From IMG/VR virus record IMGVR_UViG_3300046484_000051, positions 1 to 36,531 of that record: a stretch of DNA of 36,531 nt; one strand, written 5' to 3'. Positions within the stretch are counted from its first letter, which is position 1. Every line of letters starts with the position of its first letter. Below, in pieces: positions 1 through 7,408 of the stretch. The notes under the pieces were generated by a model. That model worked only from the letters and a program-made list of their open reading frames with translations, did no database searches and was not told the DNA's origin. This DNA comes from a virus. The position numbers were made by a program, and so were the translations under genes.

Positions 1-576
1 GGCGTCGTAGTCCACTGCGGGGATAAAGGCAGCGCAACGCGGTACCTGTCCGAGCGCGCTCCGGGTCGAGCAGTAGTCGGCAGCACCGCCACCGCGGGCG
101 ACGCGGGCACCGCCACCGCGGGCGACCGGGGCACCGCCACCGCGGGCTACCGGGGCACCGCCACCGCGGGCTACCGGGGCACCGCCACCGCGGGCGACGC
201 GGGCACCGCCACCGCGGGCGACTGGGGCACCGCCACCGCGGGCTACGCGGGCACCGCCACCGCGGGCGACGCGGGCACCGCCACCGCGGGCGACGCGGGC
301 ACCGCCACCGCGGGCTACCGGGGCACCGCCACCGCGGGCGACGAGGGCACCGCCACCGCGGGCTACCGGGGCACCGCCACCGCGGGCGACGAGGGCACCG
401 CCACCGCGGGCGACTGGGGCACCGCCACCGCGGGCTACGCGGGCACCCTGCTGCTCCGCTGGTGGGACGGTAAGAGATACCGGATCGCCACTTTTTACGT
501 CGGCGAAGACGGGATCGAGGCCAATCAACCGTACCGAGTGGACGCCAAGGGGCGGCCAATCAAGGTGACGCCGTGA
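1..576 (+). CDS. C-terminal part of a 24-bp-repeat (8-residue repeat) protein, DUF7666-like; 5' end missing
   Basis: The frame is open from base 1 to the TGA at 574-576, so the start lies outside. After about 27 residues (with VVVHCGD) come 15 tandem copies of an 8-residue unit, consensus GTATAG(D/Y)(A/R/W/E), then a C-terminal cap reading LLLRWWDGKRYRIATFYVG. From memory this matches proteins grouped as DUF7666, in which repeats of variable number sit between an N-terminal domain and a cap with a GEDGI motif. The regular repeat suggests a beta-solenoid. Function is unknown. The N-terminal half appears to be the open frame at 36382-36531 at the other end of the window. The gene leads the early rightward operon and is followed by an overlapping GTG start. 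Confidence 0.8.
   Translation, partial: GVVVHCGDKGSATRYLSERAPGRAVVGSTATAGDAGTATAGDRGTATAGYRGTATAGYRGTATAGDAGTATAGDWGTATAGYAGTATAGDAGTATAGDAGTATAGYRGTATAGDEGTATAGYRGTATAGDEGTATAGDWGTATAGYAGTLLLRWWDGKRYRIATFYVGEDGIEANQPYRVDAKGRPIKVTP
82..441 (+). repeat. 15 tandem 24-bp repeats, coding
   Basis: Fifteen contiguous 24-bp units. Codons 1-6 (ggc acc gcc acc gcg ggc) are identical at the nucleotide level in all units, except that the first unit begins agc. All variation is in codon 7 (GAC nine times, TAC six times) and codon 8 (gcg 6, cgg 5, tgg 2, gag 2). Unit length is a multiple of three, so gain or loss of units keeps the frame. Confidence 0.97.
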
Positions 577-923
577 CCCCCGTCCTGTGCCGGTGCGGGC
601 ACGCCCCGTCGATCCACTCCGTAGGGTTTCCCTCGATCTGCATGACCTCTGGCTGCTGGTGCGAGGAGTTCGGGGCCCGGGATACCCGAGCCGTAGTTCG
701 TCGGCTCGAGGAGCGCGCCGCGATCGCCGATGCAGAGGGGCGCTACCAGAACGCGACGGATCTCTACGTCCAGGCGCGGAACGTTGCCGAGGAGCTCGAC
801 ACCCCGGTCCCGGCAAGGTCGCTGCACGAGGCGATGTTGCTCGCGTGTCAGCTCGCCGGGGCGCTATCGGCCGAAGATCTGCGCAGGACTGGCGGTCGCT
901 ACGACGATCGGAGGGGGCCATGA
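573..923 (+). CDS. Small Cys-rich, probably zinc-binding phage protein
   Basis: 116 residues from a GTG at 573 that overlaps the TGA of the repeat protein; AAGGTGA just upstream is a good ribosome binding site. The N-terminus carries a cysteine/histidine cluster (CRCGHAPSIHS, then CMTSGCWC), a pattern common in small phage proteins that bind zinc. The middle (about 35-75) is a charged helical region. The stop overlaps the next ATG as ATGA, so it belongs to the early operon. No specific function is known to me. Confidence 0.75.
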   Translation: MTPVLCRCGHAPSIHSVGFPSICMTSGCWCEEFGARDTRAVVRRLEERAAIADAEGRYQNATDLYVQARNVAEELDTPVPARSLHEAMLLACQLAGALSAEDLRRTGGRYDDRRGP

Positions 924-1117
924 CCGAGGCTCAGGGGCTGCAGGCAGAGATCAGGGCGCTCCGGGAAACGCTGGGGCGCGTCTGCGACGATCAGGCCTTC
1001 TGCCGTCTCTCCGAGTCGGTGATCGAGGAGGTGCAGACCGCGCTCGGGATAGTGCCCGAGACCAGCAGTGGCAGCATGATCGAGAAGACCGACGCTGGGA
1101 CCTGGAGGACGGCGTGA
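920..1117 (+). CDS. Small hypothetical protein, helical
   Basis: 65 residues, starting at the ATG that overlaps the previous stop (ATGA) behind GGAGGGGG. The first 45 residues are a charged amphipathic helix (AEIRALRETLGRV); the tail is polar. The next gene starts at GTG 1114 with a GTGA overlap. No recognised family; the chain of overlaps supports it as a real gene. Confidence 0.6.
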   Translation: MTEAQGLQAEIRALRETLGRVCDDQAFCRLSESVIEEVQTALGIVPETSSGSMIEKTDAGTWRTA

Positions 1118-1359
1118 TTGCTCTTCCCAAGGATCTTCCAGGCGAGTTCATCGAACCCGTTTGCAAGGCTTTATCCCAGGCGCAACACGCTGGCTGGGTC
1201 GAGGCGTTCGACATACTCCTCAAGGATCTTGAGAAGCACGCCGGAAAAGATTTGGCCGTGTCCGTGGATGACCTCGTGAAGACGCTCAAGTGCTGCCGCG
1301 CGACACCAATCAGGCACCACGCAGTCATGGCGCAGCCGACACCCCTCATCCCGCAGTAG
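1114..1359 (+). CDS. Small hypothetical protein
   Basis: 81 residues from GTG 1114, which overlaps the preceding TGA; GGAGG lies about 5 bases upstream. Predominantly helical with basic and acidic patches; two adjacent cysteines (CC) near residue 60 do not form an obvious metal site. It ends 39 bases before the XRE gene. Function unknown. Confidence 0.55.
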   Translation: MIALPKDLPGEFIEPVCKALSQAQHAGWVEAFDILLKDLEKHAGKDLAVSVDDLVKTLKCCRATPIRHHAVMAQPTPLIPQ

Positions 1360-1398
1360 CAGCGCGTCACCCGCAGTCCACTCACACAAGGAGAATGT

Positions 1399-1602
1399 AT
1401 GTCGATACTCGAAGCGTTCGCAGGGAATCTCAAGGCGGAACGTCTCTGTCGGAAACTCTCCCAAGAGGCCCTCGCCGCGAAAGCAGGCCTGTCAGTCTCG
1501 TACATCTCGATGCTGGAGCGGGGCCAGCGCTCCCCTCCCCTGGACACCTTGGAGGTCCTGGCCAAGTCCCTCTCGGTGAAGCCAACGGACCTCCTGGTCT
1601 AG
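1399..1602 (+). CDS. XRE-family helix-turn-helix regulator
   Basis: 67 residues with an AAGGAG site 5 bases before the ATG. Almost the whole protein is a Cro/CI-type HTH domain: LSQEALAAKAGLSVSYISML is the HTH core and LERGQRSPPLDTLEVLAKSL the following helices. There is no extra dimerisation or cleavage domain, so it is more Cro-like than LexA/CI-like. It sits in the middle of the early operon just before the recombination genes and probably tunes transcription there. Distinct from the two regulators at the switch (35136-35787). Confidence 0.9.
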   Translation: MSILEAFAGNLKAERLCRKLSQEALAAKAGLSVSYISMLERGQRSPPLDTLEVLAKSLSVKPTDLLV

Positions 1603-1629
1603 GCAGTTGAGCGCCGCGCGGTCGCCGCG

Positions 1630-1648
1630 GGCCGGGTCAACACCGGCC
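1630..1648 (+). other. Hairpin between XRE and ERF genes
   Basis: A perfect 6-bp stem GGCCGG / CCGGCC with a 7-base loop in the 84-base gap before the ERF gene. There is no T-run after it, so it is not a standard terminator; it might be a weak attenuator or an RNA-stability element. Confidence 0.35.
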
Positions 1649-1686
1649 GGCGCTCTTACTCGCAGTCTCCAAAGAAGGAGGATGAA

Positions 1687-2430
1687 ATGCTGATGGAACG
1701 ATCCCCAACATTCGCCGCGATCGCCACCGCGCTCGCCAAAGCGCAGGCAGGATTTCTGCCGATAGAGAAGAACTGCACGGCCCGAATCCAAAGCAAGTCC
1801 GGCGCGTCGTACACTTACGATTACGCGGACCTGTCTGCCATTCGAGATGCCACCGTGGCTGCACTCACCGCGAATTGCATTGCGCTGGTACATGCCGTCG
1901 AGACGGTATCCGAGGACGGATCGTCCCGCGTGCGCGTCCAAACCGAGCTCATCCATGAGAGCGGCGAGTTTTTCCGATCGCCCATCTTGGAGGCGCTGGT
2001 TGACTCCGGCGACATCAAACAAGTCGGGATCGCGACGACCTACTTCCGGCGGTACCAGGTGCAGACGTTATTGGGAATCGCGCCGGAAGAGGACAAAGAC
2101 GCCGATGGCGCCGGGGAGCGGAAAGAGAACTTCCGGTCGCCGCCTCCAGCCCCTTCCCAACAGGGCGCGCGGTTCACGTGCAGTCACGGACACAAGCACA
2201 CCTCGGCCGATGGAGCGAAGAACTGTAAGGACGGGACCCCGCCGCCTACGGAGGTCAAGTCCGAGGAGGAGAAGAATCCCGCCGCGCAGGCTACCGCTCT
2301 TGCTGAGCTCCAGGCGCTTCTCGACGACAAACAGTGGAACCCCGCGATCGGGGCGATTGGCAAGCTGTCCGGGCAGGCTCGCAAAGACGGCCAGGCCCTC
2401 TACAACGCTGCACGCCAGAGGGCACAATGA
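1687..2430 (+). CDS. erf: ERF-family single-strand DNA annealing protein
   Basis: 247 residues. Residues about 8-135 match the ERF superfamily: an N-terminal helix (FAAIATALAKAQAGF), the strand and loop SYTYDYADLSAIRD (41-54), and GDIKQVGIATTYFRRYQVQT (108-127), typical of ERF recombinases that anneal single strands and promote phage recombination. A Cys/His patch (CSHGHKHTSADGAKNC) and a charged helical tail follow. GGAG at 1677-1680 fits ATG 1687. The stop overlaps the start of the nuclease gene (ATGA), so the pair forms an exonuclease-annealase module. Confidence 0.92.
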   Translation: MLMERSPTFAAIATALAKAQAGFLPIEKNCTARIQSKSGASYTYDYADLSAIRDATVAALTANCIALVHAVETVSEDGSSRVRVQTELIHESGEFFRSPILEALVDSGDIKQVGIATTYFRRYQVQTLLGIAPEEDKDADGAGERKENFRSPPPAPSQQGARFTCSHGHKHTSADGAKNCKDGTPPPTEVKSEEEKNPAAQATALAELQALLDDKQWNPAIGAIGKLSGQARKDGQALYNAARQRAQ

Positions 2431-3641
2431 CGCTCCCCACGTTTTCTGCCCTGCCAAGGGCTTTCCGATGCCGGGCATCTACCGTCCTCCCCCGAGTCGA
2501 CCACGAGACCGAAGACGCTCGCGCCGGCACTGCCCGGCATCGGTACTTCCAGCGGGTCACCGAGATCTCGCAGGGGGGGAAGTCGCTCGAGGACGCGCGC
2601 TTCGCAGCGCTCGAAGAGGCCCCTGAAGCTGACCGCGCGATCCTGGAACTCATCCCTGTAGCCACCCTGCAGCTGCAGAGCGTGGCCGCGGAGGTCGCCA
2701 TCGCTCTCAACCTAGAGACCGGCCGAGCGCGCGAACTCGGCCGTGGGATCGAGCGTCAATACCAGGGCGTCCAACCGACCGAGATCGTGGGTACCGTCGA
2801 CCGGTTGGCGCTCCTGGGCTCGGATGCCATCTACCTGGGCGACTACAAGGGCCGCGCCCACCGCCGCGAACCCGCTGAGGACGAACAACTCCTGGCTGGC
2901 GCCGTGACCGCGTGTCATCTCCTGGGCCGCTCCGCTGCCGAAGTGGAGATCATCCGGATCGTCGACGATGAGCCGGTCCACCGGCGCGCGCGCCTGGAGG
3001 CCTTCGATCTTGACTCCTTCGAGTCGCGGCTGGTCGAGCTAGCAGGGCGGATCGAGGCCGATCAGGCCGGGTACACGACCGAACATGAGATCCCGCTGGC
3101 CACCACCGGCGATCACTGCCGCTATTGCGGAAGCGTCCCCTACTGCCCCGCGAAATTGGCACTCGCCCGCGCCGCGGTAGGAGGGGACTCGGAGGAATTA
3201 AAGCGGCTGAGCAAGGAGGGCGCCGCCCTCATCACCCCGGAGAACGCCGCCCGAATCTACACCCTCGTCCATGACGCCGAGGATGTGCTCAAGACCATCA
3301 AGGAGGCAGTAGCCGACTACGCGAGGGTTACCCCGTTCCAGCTCGAGGACGGCCGGATCTACGGAGTCCCGCCAGGCGCCGAGAAACGTGACATCCCGGA
3401 CGGCAAGAAGGCCCTCGCGGCGTTGAAGGAGCTCTTCGGCGAGGCCGCGAACGAGGCCGCGAAGGTGGAGGTCACGGTCTCCGGATTCGACAAGGCAACG
3501 CGCGCCCTGCTCGGCGGCGCGCTCAAACGTGGCGACCTCAAGGCGCACGCCGAGAAGGCCGAACAGATCCTCACGGCCCGTGGCCTGCTCCGGGTAATCC
3601 GGGGTGGAGTCGTCCGGCCCTTCACGAAGAAAGGGGCGTAG
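2427..3641 (+). CDS. PD-(D/E)XK exonuclease (DUF2800/Cas4-like), partner of ERF
   Basis: 404 residues from ATG 2427, inside the ERF stop. Visible elements: H38 in ARHRYFQ; the nuclease core GTVDRLAL (D124) followed by YLGDYKGR (D139, K141); then EDEQLLAGAVTAC in the position of the QxxxY motif. Three cysteines (C231, C234, C240 in CRYCGSVPYC) suggest part of an iron-sulfur or zinc site, as in Cas4/AddB-like nucleases. The C-terminal part after about 260 resembles DUF2800 phage proteins. By family it should resect DNA ends to give single strands for the adjacent annealase. A fourth Fe-S cysteine is not obvious. Confidence 0.82.
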   Translation: MTLPTFSALPRAFRCRASTVLPRVDHETEDARAGTARHRYFQRVTEISQGGKSLEDARFAALEEAPEADRAILELIPVATLQLQSVAAEVAIALNLETGRARELGRGIERQYQGVQPTEIVGTVDRLALLGSDAIYLGDYKGRAHRREPAEDEQLLAGAVTACHLLGRSAAEVEIIRIVDDEPVHRRARLEAFDLDSFESRLVELAGRIEADQAGYTTEHEIPLATTGDHCRYCGSVPYCPAKLALARAAVGGDSEELKRLSKEGAALITPENAARIYTLVHDAEDVLKTIKEAVADYARVTPFQLEDGRIYGVPPGAEKRDIPDGKKALAALKELFGEAANEAAKVEVTVSGFDKATRALLGGALKRGDLKAHAEKAEQILTARGLLRVIRGGVVRPFTKKGA

Positions 3642-3644
3642 CCC

Positions 3645-4127
3645 ATGAGTCGGCTCATCTCCAGGGAGCTCGATGACGAGTACACCGGCAAGCTCAGGCA
3701 GCTCCTCGACGAAGAGGAGGACGTGAGCGGCAAGAAGAGGCGGATCGATAAGGCGCTCAACGGGGAGCTCGCCATCATCGCGAAGGAGATCAAACGCACC
3801 CGCCGGATCCTCGATGGCGCCGAATCTCCGCAGGAGGAGATCCCCGGCACCGAACTCGGCGAGCGTCGGCGGGACCAATCTGTCGTCGCCATTCTCGACG
3901 CCGCCGCAGGGATCGCGCTCCGCGAAGCGAAGCCGAAGAAGGGAGAAGACCCCAGGCGCGCGGAGCTCGAGGCGGATGCTGACCGGATCCTGACGAACGC
4001 TGGCGCCGGCGAGCTCGTCAAGGGTGACCTCCGCGGCGAGGCTGTGAAGTTCGCGAAGGGCGCGAAGGGCAAAGCCAAGGGTCGCACCTACCGGATCGAA
4101 TCCATCGACACGGGAGGCAAGAAGTAG
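3645..4127 (+). CDS. Hypothetical protein, charged and helical
   Basis: 160 residues, ATG 3 bases after the nuclease stop with AAAGGGG upstream. Residues 1-55 are strongly charged and probably coiled coil; the C-terminal 40 residues are lysine- and glycine-rich (KFAKGAKGKAKGRTYRIES), which may contact nucleic acid. No known family. Placement directly after the ERF-nuclease pair suggests a recombination accessory role, but that is only context. Confidence 0.6.
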   Translation: MSRLISRELDDEYTGKLRQLLDEEEDVSGKKRRIDKALNGELAIIAKEIKRTRRILDGAESPQEEIPGTELGERRRDQSVVAILDAAAGIALREAKPKKGEDPRRAELEADADRILTNAGAGELVKGDLRGEAVKFAKGAKGKAKGRTYRIESIDTGGKK

Positions 4128-4129
4128 CC

Positions 4130-4417
4130 ATGGACGCGGCCTTTACACTCGAGCCCCCTGCTCAACACCAGCTTTCCGCGCAAGGCCGCGAGGATCTCGC
4201 TTGGCTCACGCGCACGCTCGGGGCGCTCCGGGTGCAGGGGCCGCGCTTCCTTTCCCAGGTTAAGGGCCCCAACTGTCGCACCGAGGGAGAATACGAGGTT
4301 GCGGTCTACCGCGCCGATCGGCGGGTAGTCCTGTTCTACGGCCGGAGGCCAGAACTACCGCTGTCCGAGGCGCGGCTGTTCGTCGCCCGGCACTTCGCTG
4401 TGAGGTCACCCAGGTGA
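4130..4417 (+). CDS. Hypothetical protein
   Basis: 95 residues, ATG two bases after the previous stop. Contains a mixed alpha/beta stretch (EYEVAVYRADRRVVLFYGRRPELPLSEARLF) but no family I recognise. Its TGA overlaps the GTG of the HNH gene by four bases. Confidence 0.6.
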   Translation: MDAAFTLEPPAQHQLSAQGREDLAWLTRTLGALRVQGPRFLSQVKGPNCRTEGEYEVAVYRADRRVVLFYGRRPELPLSEARLFVARHFAVRSPR

Positions 4418-4878
4418 ACGCCTGGACCCGCCATGTCATCGAGTACCTTGAGCTCCGGCGCGACGCCGGCGACGGCCGAGCTCGATCTCTGCTCGCTAGA
4501 GGGCCGCGGCCGGCGCCGGCGAAGTCCGCGGTCAAGAGCGTTGCGTTTGCGGCCGCACGCCGCCGGCGCGAGGAGCGCGAGAGCGAGCAAGAGAGCGCAG
4601 AGATACGCTCCGCGGTGTTCGCGAGGGCAGCGGGCCGATGTGAGCTCTGCAACGTGGGATTTGATTTTCTAGATCCCCGTGAACTCGCTCACCTCAACGG
4701 AGGAATTGGCCGGCGAGTCCAGAAGCAATCGGTCTCCAACTGCATGGCCGCTCACCAAACCTGTCACAAATCACTCGACAAGTACCCGCTTAGCTATCTG
4801 TCAACAGTGACTGACTGGTGCAGTCGCCACGGTTACCCGCTACCCGAGCGCTGGCGGATCCTGGGGGCGCTCCGATGA
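4414..4878 (+). CDS. HNH endonuclease
   Basis: 154 residues from GTG 4414 (GTGA overlap). A basic helical N-terminal half is followed by an HNH fold: CELC (C76, C79), LAHLNGG (H93), SVSNC, and HQTCHKS (H114, C117, H118), giving the beta-beta-alpha metal site plus a zinc-binding Cys pair. Phage HNH enzymes nick or cut DNA during packaging or recombination; here it lies in the early operon, away from the terminase, so a role in recombination or mobility is as likely as packaging. The final zinc Cys is in the CHKS segment rather than a clear second CxxC. Confidence 0.85.
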   Translation: MNAWTRHVIEYLELRRDAGDGRARSLLARGPRPAPAKSAVKSVAFAAARRRREERESEQESAEIRSAVFARAAGRCELCNVGFDFLDPRELAHLNGGIGRRVQKQSVSNCMAAHQTCHKSLDKYPLSYLSTVTDWCSRHGYPLPERWRILGALR

Positions 4879-5150
4879 TCTGCACGCCCTTCGACCAGGT
4901 CATCAACGGCGAGCGTGTAAGTGGCTTCATCTGTTCGAGCGGCCGGCGTCAGCGCTGCATGGTGTGCCGGAAGAATTGGGCGACGAAACTCTGCGACGGC
5001 CCTGCACCGGCCGGCTCGAGGAAGAAGACGTGCGACCTCCCTATGTGCTCCCAGTGCGCGAAAAGCGTGGGGGAAGACCGCGACCTGTGTCCGAAGTGCT
5101 CGGCCTCGGGGGTGCCGACTCAGCTCCCTTTCGACCTGGAGGGGACATGA
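4875..5150 (+). CDS. Zinc-ribbon protein
   Basis: 91 residues from ATG 4875 (ATGA overlap). Four cysteine pairs or singles (CMVC, C, CDLPMCSQC, CPKC) give at least two potential zinc sites. The C-terminus reads TQLPFDLEGT, a Q-L-x-F-like sequence faintly reminiscent of clamp-binding peptides, but not a good match. No specific function recognised. Confidence 0.7.
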   Translation: MICTPFDQVINGERVSGFICSSGRRQRCMVCRKNWATKLCDGPAPAGSRKKTCDLPMCSQCAKSVGEDRDLCPKCSASGVPTQLPFDLEGT

Positions 5151-5536
5151 CCGCGGAGAGTGGAGAGGGGCCCTTGAACGTACACGGCGAGTCCCGGGAT
5201 ACGAACAGCGCTCCGGGTACCGCGGACGGTAACAAGGCCCCTCTCGACTCCCCGCGACCCACAGGCCACCTTCCAAAGCCGTGCTCGAGCTGTGGAGCTC
5301 CGATCTTCTGGGCGCAGACCAAGTACGGGAGCTCCATGCCTGTCGATGCAGCTCCAGACTCCACCGGCAACATCGTCCTTTTTGATCGGGGAGGCAGCGT
5401 GATGGCTCTGGTTCTCGCCGCCGGCGAGACCCCACCGCCGAGCGGGATCCGGCGCAAGCCTCACTTCCAGAGTTGTCCGCATGCCGCCGACTGGCGAGCG
5501 GCGAAGCGCGCAAAGAAGGCGGCCGAGCGTGGCTGA
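5147..5536 (+). CDS. CxxC phage protein of a common small family
   Basis: 129 residues from ATG 5147, overlapping the preceding stop. After a disordered 45-residue N-terminus comes CSSCGAPIFWAQTKYGSSMP then VDAAPDSTGN, a pattern I know from small actinophage and proteobacterial phage proteins (CxxC, W, MPVD). HFQSCPHAADWR near the end gives further metal ligands. Basic C-terminal tail. Function unknown. Confidence 0.75.
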   Translation: MTAESGEGPLNVHGESRDTNSAPGTADGNKAPLDSPRPTGHLPKPCSSCGAPIFWAQTKYGSSMPVDAAPDSTGNIVLFDRGGSVMALVLAAGETPPPSGIRRKPHFQSCPHAADWRAAKRAKKAAERG

Positions 5537-5987
5537 CCTGATCAAGCTCGGTGACGTGGCCACCTGCCGGGAGTGCGGCGCTCAGTCTGAGCCGCTCCAC
5601 GATCGCGGCGGCCCACTCATCGCGACCTGGCGCAACGGGCCCTTCCCACGTCACCTCACCGCCGGCACCGCCTCGCCCATACGCTGCGCCTGGTGCAATG
5701 ACCTCGCGCTGGGGTTCCCGGCACTGATCAATCGGCCAACGGTCGGAGAGGCCTGGGAGGTGGGCGGGCCGCTCAAGAAGTACCTCGTTCCACCCTGGGG
5801 CCCGGCAGCCCTTGTGCCTCGGCCAGATCCGCACGCCGTCTGCTCCGGATGCAACGACAGCGGGACGCCTCTGGGCCGTGAGCGTGGCGAAGTCTTCTGT
5901 GCGTGCGCTGCCGGCCAGGAGCGCGTCCGGGGGGCTCGGCCACCTCCACCACTACCGAAACCCAAGGGTCAATTGGCGCTGTTCTAA
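5529..5987 (+). CDS. Zinc-ribbon protein ending in a clamp-binding motif (QLALF)
   Basis: 152 residues from GTG 5529, overlapping the previous stop by 8 bases. Cysteine pairs: C13-C16 (ATCRECGA), CAWC, CSGC and CAC. The last five residues are QLALF (148-152), an essentially ideal match to the bacterial sliding-clamp binding pentapeptide QL(S/D/A)LF, exposed at the C-terminus where such peptides work. The next gene encodes a clamp-like protein 13 bases downstream. The first 16 residues (IKLGDVATCRECGA) are shared with the protein at 6446-7408. I infer a DNA-associated zinc protein tethered to the host or phage clamp. Confidence 0.75.
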   Translation: MADLIKLGDVATCRECGAQSEPLHDRGGPLIATWRNGPFPRHLTAGTASPIRCAWCNDLALGFPALINRPTVGEAWEVGGPLKKYLVPPWGPAALVPRPDPHAVCSGCNDSGTPLGRERGEVFCACAAGQERVRGARPPPPLPKPKGQLALF

Positions 5988-6000
5988 AGGAGAACCAATC

Positions 6001-6453
6001 GTGAAGATCTCCAAACACTACAAGCCCGAGCTGTGCATCGACGCCCGCAGCAGCGAAAAGCGAATCCGGGCGCCGTACCTGGATCTCAAGGCGGAACGCT
6101 TGGTCGCGACGGACGGGTACATGATGGCCATGTTTCCTGCCAAAGTTGAGGGATCGGACCTCACCGCCAAACAGGTCCCGTTCGTTGACTATAAGTCCGT
6201 CATCACTCCGGCGCGAGACTCTGACCTAACCGTTCGCATCCACGTTCGTCGGTTGCTCGCACTCGCGCAGTCCCTCGGATCGGACGGGGTCGTGGAGGTG
6301 ACGGTGCCGGAGAACGCCTGCGATCCGATCACCGTGCGTGTCTCGGAGGGCGGGGAGTTTGGGCTGCTCATGCCCTGCCATGGGCCACTCTACGCTGACG
6401 TTGAGGAGCTCAACAAGATCCCTGCCCCGCTGGACGAGGACGACGATGAGTGA
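6001..6453 (+). CDS. Small sliding-clamp-like (DnaN-fold) phage protein
   Basis: 150 residues from GTG 6001 behind AAAGGAGA. RLVATDGYMMAMFP (33-46) is the signature turn of beta-clamp domains (bacterial DnaN: LVATDGHRLA). A second region, IHVRRLLALAQSLGSDGVVEVTV followed by FGLLMPC, resembles the second half of phage clamp-like proteins (from memory). A full clamp subunit has about 370 residues in three domains; this has room for one or slightly more, so it would need to oligomerise or act as a mimic or decoy. Acidic tail PLDEDDDE. The preceding gene ends in a clamp-binding motif. Confidence 0.7.
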   Translation: MKISKHYKPELCIDARSSEKRIRAPYLDLKAERLVATDGYMMAMFPAKVEGSDLTAKQVPFVDYKSVITPARDSDLTVRIHVRRLLALAQSLGSDGVVEVTVPENACDPITVRVSEGGEFGLLMPCHGPLYADVEELNKIPAPLDEDDDE

Positions 6454-7408
6454 CCACGGACAGATCAAGCTCGGCGACGTTGCTACCTGCCGCGTGTGCG
6501 GGGCGAAGAAGAGCCAGGTCGAGCAGTACCAATTCAACGGCCCGCATGGCCTGCGGGCAATCATCACGCTCGACGCCGGAGAGAAGGCCGAGCGCGAGCG
6601 TGACGATGCTCGGGCTCGGGTCAGTGAACTACGCTGGGAGGCGAACGGGTTGGCTGCCGAGAACTCCCGCGTAGCCACGCGCTGCAACGACGCGCTGGCC
6701 CGGACCGCGGAGCTAAATGCGTCCCAGGCACGACTTGCGGCCCTTGCCGAAAATTATCGGGCCCAATTGACAGCCGAACAGAGTCGCGGAAACGATTGTA
6801 ATATGGAGTGGTCGGACCGGCTCAACGTCTCCGAGGCCCGGGTCGCGGAGCTCGAGGATCGCCTAGAGCGCATCGCCTACGACCGGGATGAGCTGAGGGA
6901 GGGCGCGGATCGCTCCCATTGGGAGGTGAGCCAGGACGCCCGGGCCGAGATCGGGTCACTGAGGCGTGCGCTGGCGCCGTTCGCGGCCGTCTATGTGTCA
7001 TCCATGGATCGCCTGCCGGCGGGCTCGGTGGTCGTGGTCAACGGAGGGGAAGGACAGACACCGATCCCGGTAGTGGCCTTCAAGGCCGCCCGCGCCGCGG
7101 TCCCGTACGCCTTCATTGTGCCCGTGCTGGCGGAGGTAGCGCGCGGAGTCGGCTACGCGCTCGCGCTCCACGGGAGCATGACCAACGACCTCGACCTGGT
7201 CGCCGTGCCGTGGACGGACGATGCAGGCACTCCCGAGGATCTGGTCGATGCCCTCGGCGCTGCGATCAGGTGGACTCGGGAGGGCGACGCCTTTGGCCCC
7301 GAGCACAAACCGCATGGACGCATTGCGTGGAAGATTCCGCTTCTAGCTGGGGCCTCTATCGACCTGTCAGTGATGCCGCGAATCACGCCGGGGAAGGAGC
7401 GGCCTTGA
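6446..7408 (+). CDS. Zinc-module / coiled-coil / nucleotidyltransferase-like fusion
   Basis: 320 residues from ATG 6446, overlapping the clamp-like gene by 8 bases. Residues 6-20 (QIKLGDVATCRVCGA) duplicate the start of the 5529-5987 protein, with C15 and C18. Residues 45-170 are coiled coil. The C-terminal domain (about 220-312) has GYALALHGSMTNDLDLVAVPW (G243, S244; D248, D250) and later SIDLSVMP (D306), the GS...DxD...D layout of a minimal nucleotidyltransferase fold, though the GS-to-DxD spacing is shorter than usual. Similar C-terminal domains occur as stand-alone unannotated phage proteins (from memory). Substrate unknown. Confidence 0.7.
   Translation: MSDHGQIKLGDVATCRVCGAKKSQVEQYQFNGPHGLRAIITLDAGEKAERERDDARARVSELRWEANGLAAENSRVATRCNDALARTAELNASQARLAALAENYRAQLTAEQSRGNDCNMEWSDRLNVSEARVAELEDRLERIAYDRDELREGADRSHWEVSQDARAEIGSLRRALAPFAAVYVSSMDRLPAGSVVVVNGGEGQTPIPVVAFKAARAAVPYAFIVPVLAEVARGVGYALALHGSMTNDLDLVAVPWTDDAGTPEDLVDALGAAIRWTREGDAFGPEHKPHGRIAWKIPLLAGASIDLSVMPRITPGKERP

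Noticed and set aside
82-441. CRISPR array suspected from regular repeats
   Set aside because: Units are contiguous without spacers and lie in one open reading frame coding for an 8-residue repeat.
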